A DNA stretch of 64,000 nucleotides from Paragorgia papillata (Eukaryota > Cnidaria > Anthozoa > Scleralcyonacea > Coralliidae): positions 619,501 to 683,500 of the forward strand of contig JAWNZC010000178.1 in NCBI GenBank assembly GCA_035771165.1, read 5' to 3'. The notes beneath the pieces were generated by a model that was not told the DNA's origin, did not search any database, and saw only the letters and a list, made by a program, of their open reading frames with translations. Within the stretch, counting starts at the first letter, position 1, and each line of letters opens with the position of its first letter. Made by a program: the position numbers and the translations under genes. Of the stretch, positions 1 through 20,268 are shown piece after piece.

Positions 1-127
1 TCTCAATGAAATTATGCAGAATTATAACTTAATTAGTTACAACTATACAGGTACTACAGTGGCTGTATCATATATATAATTATCCGTTGGCAGTCAACTT
101 TTAGATGAATATACACTTCACTGATCA

Positions 128-1286
128 TCAGCAAATTATTTCTTCGCTTAACGTCCCCAGATGACTTGCTTTCGCACTCTTGATGGTTGTATCCAAACAA
201 GGTCTTTGCTCTTCTTTTTCTCCTTTTAATCGCGTTATTTCCATTTTCAGTTGTACATTTATTCGTTCTAGTCTTGAAATCCTTTGCCCTTGCCAAAAGA
301 TCGTCTTTTCTTTCACTTGTAGGGCCTCTTCGATATTTTGTTGCTCTCGTTTCAATTCTCCTTCCAGTAGGAATAACTTGGATACAACGGACGCCAACTG
401 TGCGTCGGTCGTTTCTTGTTGTTTTTTGTATTTGCTGTCGTTATGTTTCAGAGCACTGGATAGTTTATTTGTCTTGATTTTTTCTGCTTTTAGTTCAATC
501 TTGCTTCGCCGTAGTTCCGTTTCAAGGCGACGTGTATTAACTTTGTGAAATACCATTGATCCTTCTTCCTAAGAAAAACAAATAGCAAGAAGTCTTTTGT
601 ATTGTATTGTATTGTATTGTATTGTATTGTATTGTATTGTATTGTATTGTATTGTATTGTATTGTATTGTATTGTATTGTATTGTATTGTATTGTATTGT
701 AATGTAATGTAATACAGTAATTCCATTCTACTATACTATACTGTAATGCACTGTACTGTACTGTACTGTACTGTACTGTTGTGGCCAAGTTGTAAATAGT
801 CAGCAAAAGTTTCAGACTCCCACACGCGGGAAATGGACAAGCAACCTATTGAATTCTATATAATAAAACATAATGTTTCAACTTTTCAGCTAATGTACTG
901 TACTATATTGTCTTTTTGTATTGTATTGTATTGTATTGTATTGTATTGTATTGTATTGTATTGTATTGTATTGTATTGTAATGTATAATGCACTGTACTG
1001 TACTGTATTGTACTGTACTGTACTGTACTGTATCCTTGTACTGTACTGTACTGTACTGTAACAGAACAAATAATGAACATAAAATTATGTTCTTACACGA
1101 AAGATATTTGGTACAGGGTATTTTGAAACAATATATAGCTACACTTTAATTTAAGACTTATCTCTTAAGATTGAGATGTTGGGATTGCTTCTGAAGTTCT
1201 GATCTAAAATACCCGCACGGAATCCAGAATAAACCAAATATATAAAATTTGACATACACAAAGCTTACCTTCGCTCTGGAGCCCAT
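128..1286 (-). CDS. small coiled-coil protein (tentative two-exon gene)
   Basis: I do not recognise the family. The main exon, complement 128-568, encodes about 146 residues of charged, heptad-like sequence rich in Leu, Glu and Lys (for example SKLFLLEGELKREQQNIEE). It is very likely a coiled coil through most of its length, with no membrane segment. The exon is preceded on the minus strand by a good polypyrimidine tract and AG at 569-570. A candidate first coding exon, complement 1269-1286, gives M-G-S-R-A-K followed by a GTAAGC donor and joins in phase, for 152 residues in all. The intron holds the TATTG/TACTG arrays. A simpler alternative is a start at the ATG at 556. The gene would be divergent from the FAM102 homologue. 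The coding status of the large exon is moderate; the short first exon is inference. Confidence 0.5.
597..1062. repeat. compound pentanucleotide microsatellites, (TATTG)n and (TACTG)n
   Basis: Two TATTG arrays (597-703 and 915-980) are each followed on the right by a shorter, less perfect TACTG array (about 735-780 and 990-1060). The same two-part order occurs twice, so the block was probably duplicated. It lies in the intron of the coiled-coil gene. Confidence 0.9.
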
Positions 1287-1603
1287 TATTTTCACCTGGG
1301 TTCGAACTGTTAAGTATATTTAATAATTCTACCAAAAAAACTGGGAGTTATTTGTGTATAGCTGCTGTAATTATGGATACTTAGCAGTCGTTCATTGCGA
1401 AGCAAAATATATTGCCAGTGTTATGAAACGCAGAAACCATGCAGCTGTTGTATAGATTTGACTTCAAGCATTCTTTGGGTGATTCATAATTGATGACTTG
1501 TGGTTAGGTGAACCTGTTAAATAGAACTAACACTGATTATGAAATGAATATAAGTATATAATTAGTGGGCGTTCGTCAAGCTCAATTACTCAGAAAATAT
1601 TTC

Positions 1604-1858
1604 TGAGCCAGAGACATGCACAGGGTTCGAACCTGCAACCTTCAGCCATGACCGGTTAGACACTCGATCTGACCATTGAGCTACCGAGGCTAAGATGCAT
1701 GGGTGTGCTAACGTTGCAAATTCATAGTCATGTGTAGCGCTCCTAAGTGGTAGCGTTTGCATATGAGATGTAGTTATTAAAGTGATTAGATGCGATAAGT
1801 AATTGTACGAATATACAAAGCGTCTATAACCGGTCAGTAGAAGGTTGCAGGTTCGAAA
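1604..1858 (-). mobile_element. tRNA-derived SINE fragments in opposite orientations
   Basis: On the minus strand 1690-1604 has a pol III box A (TAGCTCAATGG) and box B (GGTTCGAACCC) at tRNA-like spacing, but no closing acceptor stem. A second fragment on the plus strand (about 1823-1858) repeats the anticodon-arm to box B part of the same unit with small changes. Both are read as SINE remnants, not tRNA genes. Confidence 0.6.
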
Positions 1859-1956
1859 TACGTAATATTTTGATATATTACTACTACCAGTTGTATGGTC
1901 TGTATTTGGACCCGTATTGCTGCTTGAGGTACTTCCACTATGTGTTGTCCAATCAT

Positions 1957-1997
1957 GAACGAACGAACGAACGAACGAACGAACGAACGAACGAACA
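1957..1997. repeat. (GAAC)n tetranucleotide microsatellite
   Basis: Ten uninterrupted GAAC units. The reverse strand reads as a false Ser-Phe-Val-Arg open frame. Confidence 0.95.
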
Positions 1998-2095
1998 ACC
2001 CCATTGTTACTCTTGAGTTTTGAAAAGTATCGTTAGTTGAGTTTAACAACTCTGGCAGTTATCTTAAATTAGACATTCAACGTAAATGCGGAAAT

Positions 2096-2744
2096 CAGGG
2101 GCGGACTGGCAGCAAAAAAGTTACCGGGGAATCAGATGAAAAGGGCGCTTGACCGAATGCGAAGCGCAAATGTCCTAAAGGTCCCGGCCTGGGCATGCTG
2201 TTTTGGTCTATAGGGGATTTTTGAATTTCTCAACCTGTTAAATTGCATTTCCTGCATTTTTAGGGCAGTTTTAAACATTTTAAGCACAATTAACAATAAG
2301 GCAAGAATCTTTGGGTTTGAAGTTGCCATATTAATGTATTCCTTGTATCGCAATAGAAATTTCGGCGTCGAAATATTGTATATTGAGTTAGTTTTTTGGG
2401 AAGCACATTGTATATTTACCCCACACGCAGATTACAATTCTACTACGCAAATTAACTACACTTAGACTTTCAATACAGTTTTAAATTTATACCCGAAAAA
2501 TTACATGTGCATGGTTACATCTTATGAAGGGGGATAAAAAAGAAGAGAACATGATTACAGAGAAAGTAGTTTAGAGAATACAGATCATTTACGACTAGTA
2601 GCCTAGCGACTAAGTAACCACTGTATTTCATAAGATTTCCTTATGAGCTTTGTATTTTGTAAAAGTCGGGGGCGCCTGAAACAGGAAAACCAAGGGGGCG
2701 CACCGGGAAATTTCCCCGTATCCCGGTGGGCCAGTCCGCCTCTG
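2096..2744. mobile_element. non-autonomous hAT-type element, 649 bp
   Basis: Terminal inverted repeats CAGGGGCGGACTGGC and GCCAGTCCGCCTCTG differ at one position. The flanks are GCGGAAAT (2088-2095) and GTGGAAAT (2745-2752), an 8-bp target duplication with one mismatch. The CAG(A/G)G ends and 8-bp duplication are hAT hallmarks. No transposase frame is present. Confidence 0.8.
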
Positions 2745-3019
2745 GTGGAAATCAATGTAAATAATGACGATGCACTTTTGTTGTACAATTACCAATAACC
2801 GGTTGGCCGGTTGACTGAGGTGATATACAAACATTGTATATTAATTTGTAACTCTTTTCCAAAAGCAGTCTTTGGTCGGCTAAAACTTTGATCGCTGAGC
2901 ATGTTATGCTTTCTGAAGAAATATTGTAAAATTAAACATTATTTCATCGACTAATTAAACAGTGGTAATCCAAGTACTATTTTGGGACTGAAAAGTCAAC
3001 AGAACAGCAAGTTTCGTAA

Positions 3020-3534
3020 GGCCTGTTTACACGGACAAAAGTTAAGCGGGATTTAAGCCACATCTGACTTTAATAACTTTCAACAAGCCGACACGACTTA
3101 ATTTGGAGTAAAACGTAACTCGTGAGTATCAGGCCCTTCTTTTTAAACCCGGAACAACAACGCAACAGCGGAAGAAAAAAACCACACCGGAACAGCTAGA
3201 TTGAGTTAGTATGCTTCTCCTCTCTAGCTTCAACTTCCTATCCCTGTACGGATATAGTAATTAAAACAGGTACAGTGAACTCTCCCTACCCTCTGTGCCG
3301 TAACAGTTTGATGACGGTAATCACGATATATACTGTTGAAAATTGACCACAGGTAGTTGTGTCAGCAGTATTCACAAAGTCTTCTCAATTCTCATTGGAA
3401 GAGAATAGTCACATGCTAGTCCGTCATTATATTATACCGGCATCGTGTAAACGCAAGACGTTTTGGCCTGTATTTACACACCAGCATGATTTTGTTCCGT
3501 TTTCAAATTGTACCGGCATCGTGTAAACGGGGTC
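3020..3534. mobile_element. Harbinger-type MITE, 515 bp
   Basis: Ends GGCCTGTTTACACGG and CGTGTAAACGGGGTC are imperfect inverted repeats flanked by TAA at 3017-3019 and 3535-3537. A 3-bp TAA/TTA duplication is the PIF/Harbinger signature. There is no transposase. A further internal copy of the end motif lies near 3440. Confidence 0.65.
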
Positions 3535-3829
3535 TAAGGCGGACACCTCTATAAGGTGGACACTCTCTAAGGCGGACACCTCTCTAGGAAGTTGGACACC
3601 AAATTTCACTGTATATTATATTGGAAATTGGATACGCAGTATTCAATAAGAAATTTACATATATGTGAAAGTAAATCCGAAAACGCAACATGGATTGGAG
3701 GTAGCTGGGAATGAATTCAACCCACTATGACGCGAAATTTGTGACTTGCAAAATAAGTGCGCTTTTTGACATGACGAATTGCCAAGATGGGCTCCCTGTG
3801 GGCTAGGCTAGGTTTTCAGTAGCCTGGTC

Positions 3830-4085
3830 CAGGTAACCACTAATCTCATTCTCGCGTCATCAGAGCTAAATCCACTTATGACGATTGCAGTTTCACTCAT
3901 AGCCAATAAAAACGCGCGAAAATTCAACCAATAGGAAAGCAGAAGTATTTAGTGGTTACCCTGCACTGATCCCAAATAGATAATTTCGTCCCCCACTTAC
4001 TGGGGGACGAAAATATCGAGGCCCGCAAAGAAGGGCTGCGAAGGAGGCTATGGTTACCCTGGCCCAATCAAAGAATATGGGCAAG
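3830..4085. mobile_element. dispersed AGCCTGG-ended element, degraded copy
   Basis: The stretch from 3830 to about 3962 matches 48182-48340 almost base for base. The right part of the element is displaced by a short insertion with its own palindrome near 3990-4010, and the shared right end reappears near 4045-4085. The copy ends about 160 bp upstream of the FAM102 start codon, so it forms part of that gene's upstream region. Confidence 0.6.
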
Positions 4086-4167
4086 GTATACGTTGCCCTA
4101 TTTTAACTTATCCCTCATTATCCCACTGTAACCAATTTCATTCGAAGCGCGCGGTGTTGACTGGGAT

Positions 4168-12189
<8,022 letters not shown>

Positions 12190-12700
12190 AGAGAAACGAA
12201 ATCCTCGTGGAACTAACCACTCCCAGGTGAAATGTACATAGCTTATACATACTGAAAGCGTTGTGTTCGTGAAAGCGTTTTAGCAAAACGTTTTAACTCC
12301 GTGGCCTTTGACAGTGTCATCACAGCAATTGTCACTGTGTTTAGCGTGCGTTCAGTGTGTTTACAAAAATTCTTAAATTTCTTCATTGGACCATCTTAAC
12401 CATTCCACAAAGTGGTTCTTAAAATTCTTTCATAACCCACCATTTAATTTAATATAACATTTAATTTCTATACACTTATATATTTAAAATTAATTCTTCC
12501 GTTCTCAATCTCATATATTTTCTGAAATTTTTAATTGTGATTGTAAGTAGTCGCGCATATTCTATTTTATTTCTTATTTAACTTATCGCGTGGATCCAAT
12601 TCGTGTGTTATCATAATGTAGCATGCATTATTACTATTTTTTGATATTTCATGCAACAAGCCCTCAAAACATACACGATTTATTGTCGGTTTCAGCTTAT
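12190..12700. other. FAM102 3' flank, AT-rich, no feature seen
   Basis: No gene, repeat structure or clear AATAAA signal within the first 500 bp after the stop codon. The first AATAAA downstream is near 13322. Confidence 0.5.
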
Positions 12701-12702
12701 TT

Positions 12703-12948
12703 CAATTGACCGTACCGAAAAAGATGGCGACTTGTACATTTAACTACAATCCTTTGCTTGCAGTAAATATTGCTTTTGCAGATTTACTGGAAGATATGGT
12801 TTTAAAACGATCAACAATTGGTAGGAATGAAGTTCTTGCTTACGTAATCCATCTTAGCATGCTAAACAATGTTTAGTTGTTATTTGAACTGATTTGAGGT
12901 CGCAATTGGTTAAATGTACCAGCACCATCTTTTTCGGTACCGTCAATT
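12703..12948. mobile_element. foldback element with CAATTGACCGTACCGAAA ends
   Basis: The left end, through AAGATGG and a TGTACATTTAAC word, is repeated in inverted form at 12907-12948. The arms are about 35 bp. The interior is unrelated single-copy-looking DNA. No clear target duplication was found. Confidence 0.65.
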
Positions 12949-12972
12949 CGCAATTTACTTTTATTAAAGCTC

Positions 12973-13262
12973 CTGTCACACGATGCGATTTTTCTTGCAA
13001 CTTGCAACAAATTTATCCATGAAAAAAAAAGAAAAACTCGCACGTTGCAAAGAGGGTGTTATTATACGTTCAGCAACTTGCGAACTTTGTTGCAAGTTGC
13101 AGCAAAAAGTAGAACCCATCCAACTTTTCTTGCAACTTGCCACACAGCAAAAATAACAACATCGCACGTTGCTACGGGGTGTTACACACCGCGATTTTTT
13201 TGCAACCTGCAACATTCGGTCTATTTGTTGCAAGTTGCAAGGAAAATCGCATCCTGTAACAG
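12973..13262. mobile_element. MITE built from TTGCAACTTGCAA repeats
   Basis: Ends CTGTCACACGATGCGATTTTT and AAATCGCATCCTGTAACAG are inverted. Inside, TTGCAACTTGCAA-type words occur about eight times in both orientations, so the element folds in many registers. Confidence 0.75.
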
Positions 13263-13269
13263 TAGCTTA

Positions 13270-14596
13270 ACTGACTGTACCGAATAACGCCAAGAAACCG
13301 GACTGTGTTTGTTACTGGATTAATAAAGCCAATACATGGCTTATTTGTTGGGTTGGGTTGGGTTGGGTTGGTTGGTTTTTGTTTTGTTTGGGATTTTTTT
13401 GAGTGATTTTAATTTAGTATAGGGTTAATCCATCCAGTGTATTTATTGCTTGTGCTACTGACGTGAGATGAATTCTCGAATAAAAACATAATTCCTAAAA
13501 GTTGCTCGCAATTACCTGCGAAGATTGGCTGGCTGGCTGGCTCTTTTTGCGCCTCTTTTGACAGACCGACAATTTTCAGATTTTCCGTTATATAAAAACA
13601 ATGAAATGTGAGTCGGCTTCGGTGCGTTAGGAGCCGTTCATATGAAGCGGGCTAGCCCAGTTACCACGGAAATCTTATTACGACTATTTGAGAAATGCAG
13701 AATGGCATAACAGAGCAAAATTGGCGTCGTTTTTGTTTGGTAAACATAGCACACAGGGTATTCTAATTCAATTTTGCAGTCAAAGAAAGATTTTCGTGAT
13801 ATAAAATCAGTCCAGTAGCCTGCCTCATGTGAACAGCCATTTAGACCCCGTTTACACTAGAGCAAAAGTTTTCGGATTCATGACGGATCGGATCCGGAAC
13901 GTTTTAGTACCGGATTCGTTTTGCCGTTTACACACAAAAGAATGAATCCGGAATAAAAACTTTCCGGTTTGATCACGTATCCGGAGATTTCGAATCCGGA
14001 AAAAAATGTAGAAACTTCGTATCCGAATACTTTTGAATCCGAGACAATACGTAGTGTGAACGGTTATTCCGATGAATTCGGATGCTCTTCCGCTCGTAGT
14101 CATGTGAGGTTGCGGTGGAAGCAACATGGTCAGCATATTAACTGAATTAAAGGAATTTCGATAGTCTTAGCCTCATTATTTGTGTGTTCACTGGCGAGAA
14201 CATCTTGCTGTCAGCGTTGTTTGTTAAGTATTTAGCCATATTAATTGTGTTTTATTATTATTAGCAATTAGCAATTATTAAATGGTCCAGTTGATTCGGA
14301 CATTAAGCTTTTTCAAAGCCTTAGTTGGTCTTAAATAATTTGAGTAGATTAAGTACTATAGACTTTATCCATTGCATAACTTTGTCACAACTAGTATATG
14401 GTAACAGTATATATCAAACACGAACTTCTCACCCAGCCTTGAATGGGTCAGTGTGGTAATGTCAGCCGATTATGTTTTAACTAATTATAAAACAAATCTT
14501 TGTTAAAAATGTTGACACTGGCTTCTAGTTTATTTGCTAACTCTATATACTTTATTTGTATTGTGAATATTATTAAAAAGAAAGAGAAATTTTGCT
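13270..14596. other. intergenic DNA with element-end fragments
   Basis: Contains short GGTTG and GGCTG runs (13349-13375, 13527-13543). An imperfect pair of Harbinger-like ends occurs at 13634 (GGAGCCGTTCATATGA) and about 13835 (TCATGTGAACAGCC). A third end-like word, ACCCCGTTTACACTAG, lies at 13846 with a CCGGATTCG-rich interior to about 14100. Boundaries are uncertain. No gene was seen. Confidence 0.4.
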
Positions 14597-14890
14597 TGAT
14601 GTAATTTATCCAACACAAGTCCGTGTTCTTCTTCCGATTTCTAAACACAGCCAAGCAGGTTGGAAAAAACCCCAGGCGAAACCGAGTTTTTTAACCAGCT
14701 TGTTTATATTTAGACATCGGAAGACGAATATATACTGAAGAGTGTTGGATATAGCTTCTTAAACTTGAAAAAATCGAACCTTTGAAAAATTTGCTAAATT
14801 TGACCGTAGTCTTTCAAGATTTCTAAATACTGATTAAATATTTTTTTTTTTATGAATTTTCCTCATGAATTATCTCATTCGTTCCTTGCG
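14597..14890. repeat. palindromic repeat family with GGCGAA(A/G)CCGAG centre, copy A
   Basis: Arms with TCCAACAC outside and TTCTAAA-CA-AGCC inside surround the centre AGGCGAAACCGAGTTTTTTAA. They are followed by the family tail TATAGCTTCT...TTTTCCTCATGAATTAT. Related copies are at 25750-26045, 33935-34195 and 49499-49790. Confidence 0.7.
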
Positions 14891-14899
14891 TTGTAAGTA

Positions 14900-15690
14900 A
14901 TAATTCTGATTATTTATAATATTATGTATTGTAAGCAATACTAGTACATTTGTAAATTGTAACATTGTAAAAGTAATACATTTGTGAATTGTACTGAAGA
15001 TTTAGATTGGATTGTAATAGTGTAGTAAGCATAATGTTCTTGTTTACAACGCGAGGATCGGCTGAAAATGCTTGGATAACCGCTGACATTATCACACCGC
15101 AATAGATCCACATTTGGCTATTCATAGAGTTCACATGTTACCCATAGAGTTTACTGGCTCACGCGAACACCGCTGCCAAACGTTAAACCCAGGCGCGGGC
15201 TCTAAAAAGAGCCGGAGACTCTATTTTTTAAGAGTGATCGATATTTGGGCCTTGTTTAGTCTCGGTGGCTCGGAGACTTACAGCTCCAATCTCGCGCAGG
15301 GGCAAACGTTGGTTAGCGGTGTTGATCGCAGGCCTAGGACATAAGTAGTGCGACGAGCCTTCGTTCGTTCGTGGTCAGCCTTGGAAACACGTGACCTTTA
15401 TCAGCAGGCTGATAGGTCACGTGACATCTGTCTTGAGACGCTGGGCGAATCAGACTACAAGGCGTTGACCATTGAAAAGAACGGCTCCACAGTGATATAG
15501 TCTATTAGTTTTAAGTGTGTTAATTGTAACAGACTGCCATTATTAAATGGAACAAATCAAAAGTAAATTATTAAAGTTTTGCGAATCGACCTCGTACTTT
15601 GGCGTCTTATTTTTGTTTTGTTTTGTGTTTTTGTATTGTTACATCACGTGCAGAACACGTGGTTTCTTTTTTTTATTATTAAACTTTTCT
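14900..15690. other. no gene or repeat recognised
   Basis: Moderately AT-rich sequence with short open frames only (for example 15547-15828, which runs into the following element). A palindrome-like pair GGTCACGTGA / TCACGTGACC surrounds 15400. Nothing supports coding. Confidence 0.4.
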
Positions 15691-15692
15691 AA

Positions 15693-16245
15693 GGGGGCGA
15701 TTACATGGACCGGGCTGGCCCGCTTTATATATAAAACGCATGTTGTTTTAACTTTTCGATTACATGGCAAGCGGGTTAGCCCAGTTTGCCGGGATCCCCG
15801 GTTATCCGGGATGAAAATGTCCATGTAATCGTTTTCATCCCGGCAAACCGGGCTGAAAAACTGTTGAACTCGCTTCGATACGCGTTCGTTTGCTTGACTG
15901 TGTGAATAAATAGTGCTGAAAGGAACTGAAATAGAACATCAACGTTGTTTGTGTGTTTCGTGATCAAAGCGAAGATTTAATACATTAATTAGTCTTCGTG
16001 AAGACGCTTTCCTGGGTTAGCTAAGACTTTAACAATCTTTTTATTAACGATGGGTTTACAAAATAAATAATAGATTAATTAGTGTAAAACTGGAGTAGAA
16101 CTAACGTAGCTTTGCCCTTATTTACTTGATAATTGCGAATTTCGGCCTGAAATCATCCCGGCTTACCGGGCTAGTCCACTCCATGTAATCGTTTCGTAAA
16201 CTCATCCCGGTTAACCGGGCTAGCTCGGTCCATGTAATCGCCCCC
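15693..16245. mobile_element. Harbinger-type MITE with subterminal repeats, 553 bp
   Basis: Ends GGGGGCGATTACATGG and CCATGTAATCGCCCCC are perfect over 16 bp, flanked by TAA on both sides (15690-15692, 16246-16248). The motif ATTACATGG plus CCCGG(T/C)NNNCCGGG is repeated several times inside in both orientations, as multiple possible transposase binding sites. No transposase is encoded. Confidence 0.85.
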
Positions 16246-16439
16246 TAAATAAAAAAACAAATAGCAGGGTCATCAACAGTGTACACCAATTACTGCGTGC
16301 CCCTCGACTCTTTCATTCGCATTGTTGTCGGACAACTTTATCTTTTTACTCTCAGACGATTTAAGTCGTCAAGAGCAAAACTCTTGGAAAGCCATTTATG
16401 AAAGGGTTAACTCAGACTAACAAAGATTAAAGGTTGCAA

Positions 16440-16745
16440 ACAGCCGAATTTTTCGGTTGACTTTAGCAGTGTAAGAAAATCATGAAAAAAATGTTCTCAT
16501 GTTTCTCTGAGGATGATTCTGTAATAGAATTGAAACACTGCACGTGCTCAAGGATTAGCGTTAAGTTGTCGCGAGAATATCTCGTGCATTTAATTAAATT
16601 GGATAAAATTCGGTAGCTCAACAGGTAGAGCGGCGGACCGGAATCCCGAACGTGCGAGTTCAAATCTCGTTCGAGTCAGCCGAATTTCTCGCTTGACTTC
16701 AATCTCGTTATGGGTTGACTTTCGCAGTGTGAGAAAATCATTAAA
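16440..16745 (+). mobile_element. tRNA-derived SINE with conserved tail
   Basis: From 16611, box A (TAGCTCAACAGG) and a box B-like AGTTCAAATCT form a tRNA-like head. The tail AGCCGAATTTCTCG...GCAGTGTGAGAAAATCAT follows at 16678-16740. The same tail occurs just upstream at 16441-16490 without a head, so two copies, one headless, lie in tandem. Confidence 0.6.
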
Positions 16746-16903
16746 ACAACCATTTGCTAAAATAAGTTAAAGATAGTTTAATTGAAAATATAAAACTGTA
16801 GTGCGACGTTTACTACATACAGTACTAGTCTACTGTGCATAGCTTACATGCTTTCGCATCATAAATGCCGCGTGTATTAATAAGCTAAAATTGTAGATTT
16901 GAA

Positions 16904-19900
16904 TCAAGGCGATGTTTCAATGTTCTCTGGTTTCATTTCCTCAACGTATACGCATGCTCGTAGCCCAGCCATTGGCTGAGGCAGCCGTTGTACGAAACTC
17001 CATGTTTGATTGTTAATATTATAACATTCAACTGTCTCCAGGAAGACGCCTTCGCATTCTCCACCAAAAACAAACACCAGTTCCCTAGATATGATTGCCG
17101 TGGCGTTCATTCGTGGGGTATTCATCTCCGGTAGGGCCGACCAGGTTTTTGCTGTAGTGTCGTAGACCTCACACGCTGATTGGGTGTTTTGACCGTTGAA
17201 GCCACCAATGACGTATATGCTGTGCGCGACGAGGACTAGGCACGAGTAAGCTCGTTTATTGTTCATGGGTTCAACCGCTGTCCATGTGTCAGTGGTGGCG
17301 TCGTATTGTTCAACGGTGTTGAGGTAAACTTGTCCGTTGAATCCACCCGTGACGTAAATATACCTGTAATCAACATAACGGAACACACTCGGATCAACAT
17401 AGGAGCAAGGGTTGATAGCATTTTAATGTAAGCTGCATAAGTATTTCTTCAAACTTTTGATTATGTTTGAGGCAAGAAAAGCTTATTACAGTCGTTGGCA
17501 CCTAAGCGTGTACACCGCCCGTCAAAACATGTTTTATGTCAACGTCAAAGTTAAATGTTTACCTTGCAAACGTTTAGGTTTTCATTCGATGCATTCGAAC
17601 CAATGCATTATTGTCACATGAATGTGCCCTTAGCCAATCACGTCTCGCCAATCCCACGCTGCTGATTTCAAAACGGTTAACTTTGGCTTAAATTTAGAAC
17701 ATGTTTTGACGAGCGGTGTACACGCTTAGGTGCCAACGACTGTATTTTGGGCTTTGTTGGACGCTGTTGTTGTAGATGTTAACGTTGTTGTTGATGATGA
17801 TGCTGCTGTTAGTTGTTGTTGCTGGTGTTGATGTTGTGCTGTTGTTGTTCATGTTGTTGCTGTTGTTGATTTTGTTGTTCTTGTTGTTGTTGTTGATGTT
17901 ATTGTTGCGGTTATTACTGTTGTTGTTTGTTGCTGGCTAAACTCCGTTGTTAACGCTGGCCAGCGCAACGTTTTTCCAGCTGCCTCTTCACAATCCGCAA
18001 CGAACAATGTTGCGCGTTCTAACGTGTAGTGTGTATAGCATAAGACTTTTGAGACCACAATGCTTTACTTTTCTTCCTGCCTACGTTCTCATCACCGTAC
18101 CTGTTCTCCACTGCCACAGCACAAGCACCAGCCCGATAATTTCCCATCGGCGAAACAAAACTCCAGGAGTTCTTCCCCGCGCTGAACTTCTCTACACTTC
18201 GTAGATCATGAACACCATCATAACCCCCAATAGCGTACAAGAACCCACCACATTGAACCAATGAGAACTCGTCACGTGCTTCACGCATGCTCGTGTTGGT
18301 TGACCACTCTGCGCGTTCAATGGAGTAACTCTCAACGCTGCGCAACTGCTCGAAGAAACCCGAGTTCCCTCCCACGAAATATATATCTCTTCCAACCTGT
18401 GCTATACCGTGATTGTAACGACTTGTCTTCATCGCACTGTGGTTGATGTAGACGCCATTGATCGGATCGTACTCCAGTACTACCCTTCGGGCAAAGTAAT
18501 CGCTCTTTTGAATACCACCTGTGAGGAAAAACCTCTCTGGCGTTTTCCCAAGACTTGGCGACTTCACCGGATTTTCTTCCCCCAAGGGTGTATCACCCTT
18601 CGGGGTTTCTCCCGCCGAAGTTGATCCCTCCGAAGTTGATCCCGCCATAGTTGATCCCTCTGAGGTTTCTCCCACCGAGGTTTCTCCCTCCGCAGTTTCT
18701 TTATTTGGAGTTTTTGCCACCGGAGTTTCGCCCTCTGGTTTTGATAGTCTTACTTTTTTGGGGTCACCAGATTCCAGTCTGGTGTGGTTTCTTTCCTGTT
18801 CGTCTGGGCCGAGTATGGTTGGAGCAGTTTGCTCTTTTGTCCACAATTTTCTGATTTTTCTTCGAATGATCTTGGTCTCTTGTTCAATGAGCGTTTTCCT
18901 TCTTGGGTCTTTAGGGTTTGTTGTCGGTTCAGATCTAGTCTTTCGGTGTTCTTGTTTTGCATTGTTGGCGCTAGTAACGTGTTCCATTCCACGTGCAGCG
19001 TGTTTTTTACCAAACACAGCGTGTTCCCTATTACGTACAGCGTGTTCTTGATCACACGCAACGTGTTCTTGATCACATGTAGCGTGTTTCTTACGACGTA
19101 CAGCGTGTTTCTTATCACCTACAACGTGTTCTTTATTACGTACAGCGTGTTCTTGGTCGCATACAACGTGTTGGTGTTCCTTACTACATGGGTCGTTAGT
19201 AACGAGCTTGGGTTTTTTAATATGCCTTTCGTTTGCTTTCTGGTTTATTTTCGTCGCCCTGTTTTGTGGATTCTTTTGGTTGTCCTCAACTATTACTTTG
19301 CCATTCAGATCACTGTTACTTGGAGACCCTGCAGTTCTCCTATTTAAATTATGCATCTTCTTAGAACTTGGATTTTGCTGTAAAGGACTGGCTACACTCT
19401 TTTCGGGCCGGCGGGAGTGCGAAGGTTGGACCCTGGGTACTAGGTCACCTTGTACTCCATTGCGGCTGCGCCGCCGTCGGCGCGCGCAAATGGTGCGCGA
19501 TTCACTTGACCCTCCACCTTCTTCTCCCAAAACACACCTCCCTGCGTCGTCCACCGCCATCGTTTGCCTTCCTGACACTCCCAAGCTTGTACTAAACAAA
19601 GCAATGGCTATATCCAAAAGCTTCAGCTTCATTTCTACTCTCTTTCCGCGTCCATCGCTCACAATCTTCAACACCCCCAACAAACACTCCAAACTGCCAT
19701 CTTTATAAGCTTCATGGGCTACAAACGTTGCCATGTCCTTCGTTCTGTATATAGTTGTCCCATCATAAAGGAAACGCAATAAAGCTTGATGAAGATCGCT
19801 CATTGGAGACAAACCTAATTTCGCCGTATTCACGTCCAAGTCTCGAAGACATTGCATACTCGTTAGGTTCACCAGCTCGCGAAGTTGAAACATTACACTA

Positions 19901-20244
19901 AATTTAACCACGTCTCTGATTTCTTGCAAAAGGAACTGTCGTTGCTCGTTGGATTTCTTTCTCTTAGTGTAAATGTAGTCGAGAAATGTATCAAAAAGCT
20001 CCGCACTGATCCCTCTCAAGTCAACTGAATCAACTTCACTTTCTGCATCTTGTGTTTTTTTCTGGCACGCCGATTTTTTGCGTTGATGGTAAATTTCTTC
20101 AAAATAAACCGAGTTTTCTTTCAGAATTTTCCAGTGTGTGCCGAATTGGCTTCCGTCAACGATTATATTAAGGTCGACGCTATTATTTGAGTTCGGTTTT
20201 CGCGCTGCCTGCGCATTCAACTGCTTTTCGTATTTCGCCTCCAT
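16904..20244 (-). CDS. BTB-Kelch protein with a long repetitive linker
   Basis: Two exons, complement 18101-20244 and 16904-17363, join as GAGAACAG|GTATATTTACG in phase (Glu-Asn-Arg-Tyr-Ile-Tyr-Val) for 867 residues. The ATG at 20244 is the first Met after an in-frame TGA. Residues about 20-150 form a BTB domain (VDLNIIVDG..., LDYIYT), followed by a short helical region. The linker (about 220-560) contains nine to ten copies of a seven-residue unit of the EHAVRNK type and then five-residue GETSE-type units. Residues about 565-860 hold five to six Kelch repeats with GG doublets (YAIGGYDG, YVTGGFNG, YVIGGFNG, FVFGGE). Most such proteins are cullin-3 substrate adaptors; the substrate cannot be told. 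The canonical BACK domain looks reduced. Confidence 0.92.
17489..17742. mobile_element. TA-flanked 254-bp MITE, CAGTCGTTGGCACC ends
   Basis: Inverted ends pair over about 43 bp almost perfectly (CAGTCGTTGGCACCTAAGCG and complement) and are flanked by TA. It sits in the single intron of the BTB-Kelch gene, next to a GTT-rich tract (17760-17935). A left-half copy is at 7936-8090. Confidence 0.85.
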
Positions 20245-20268
20245 TGTTGTTGCAAAATACTGTAACTG

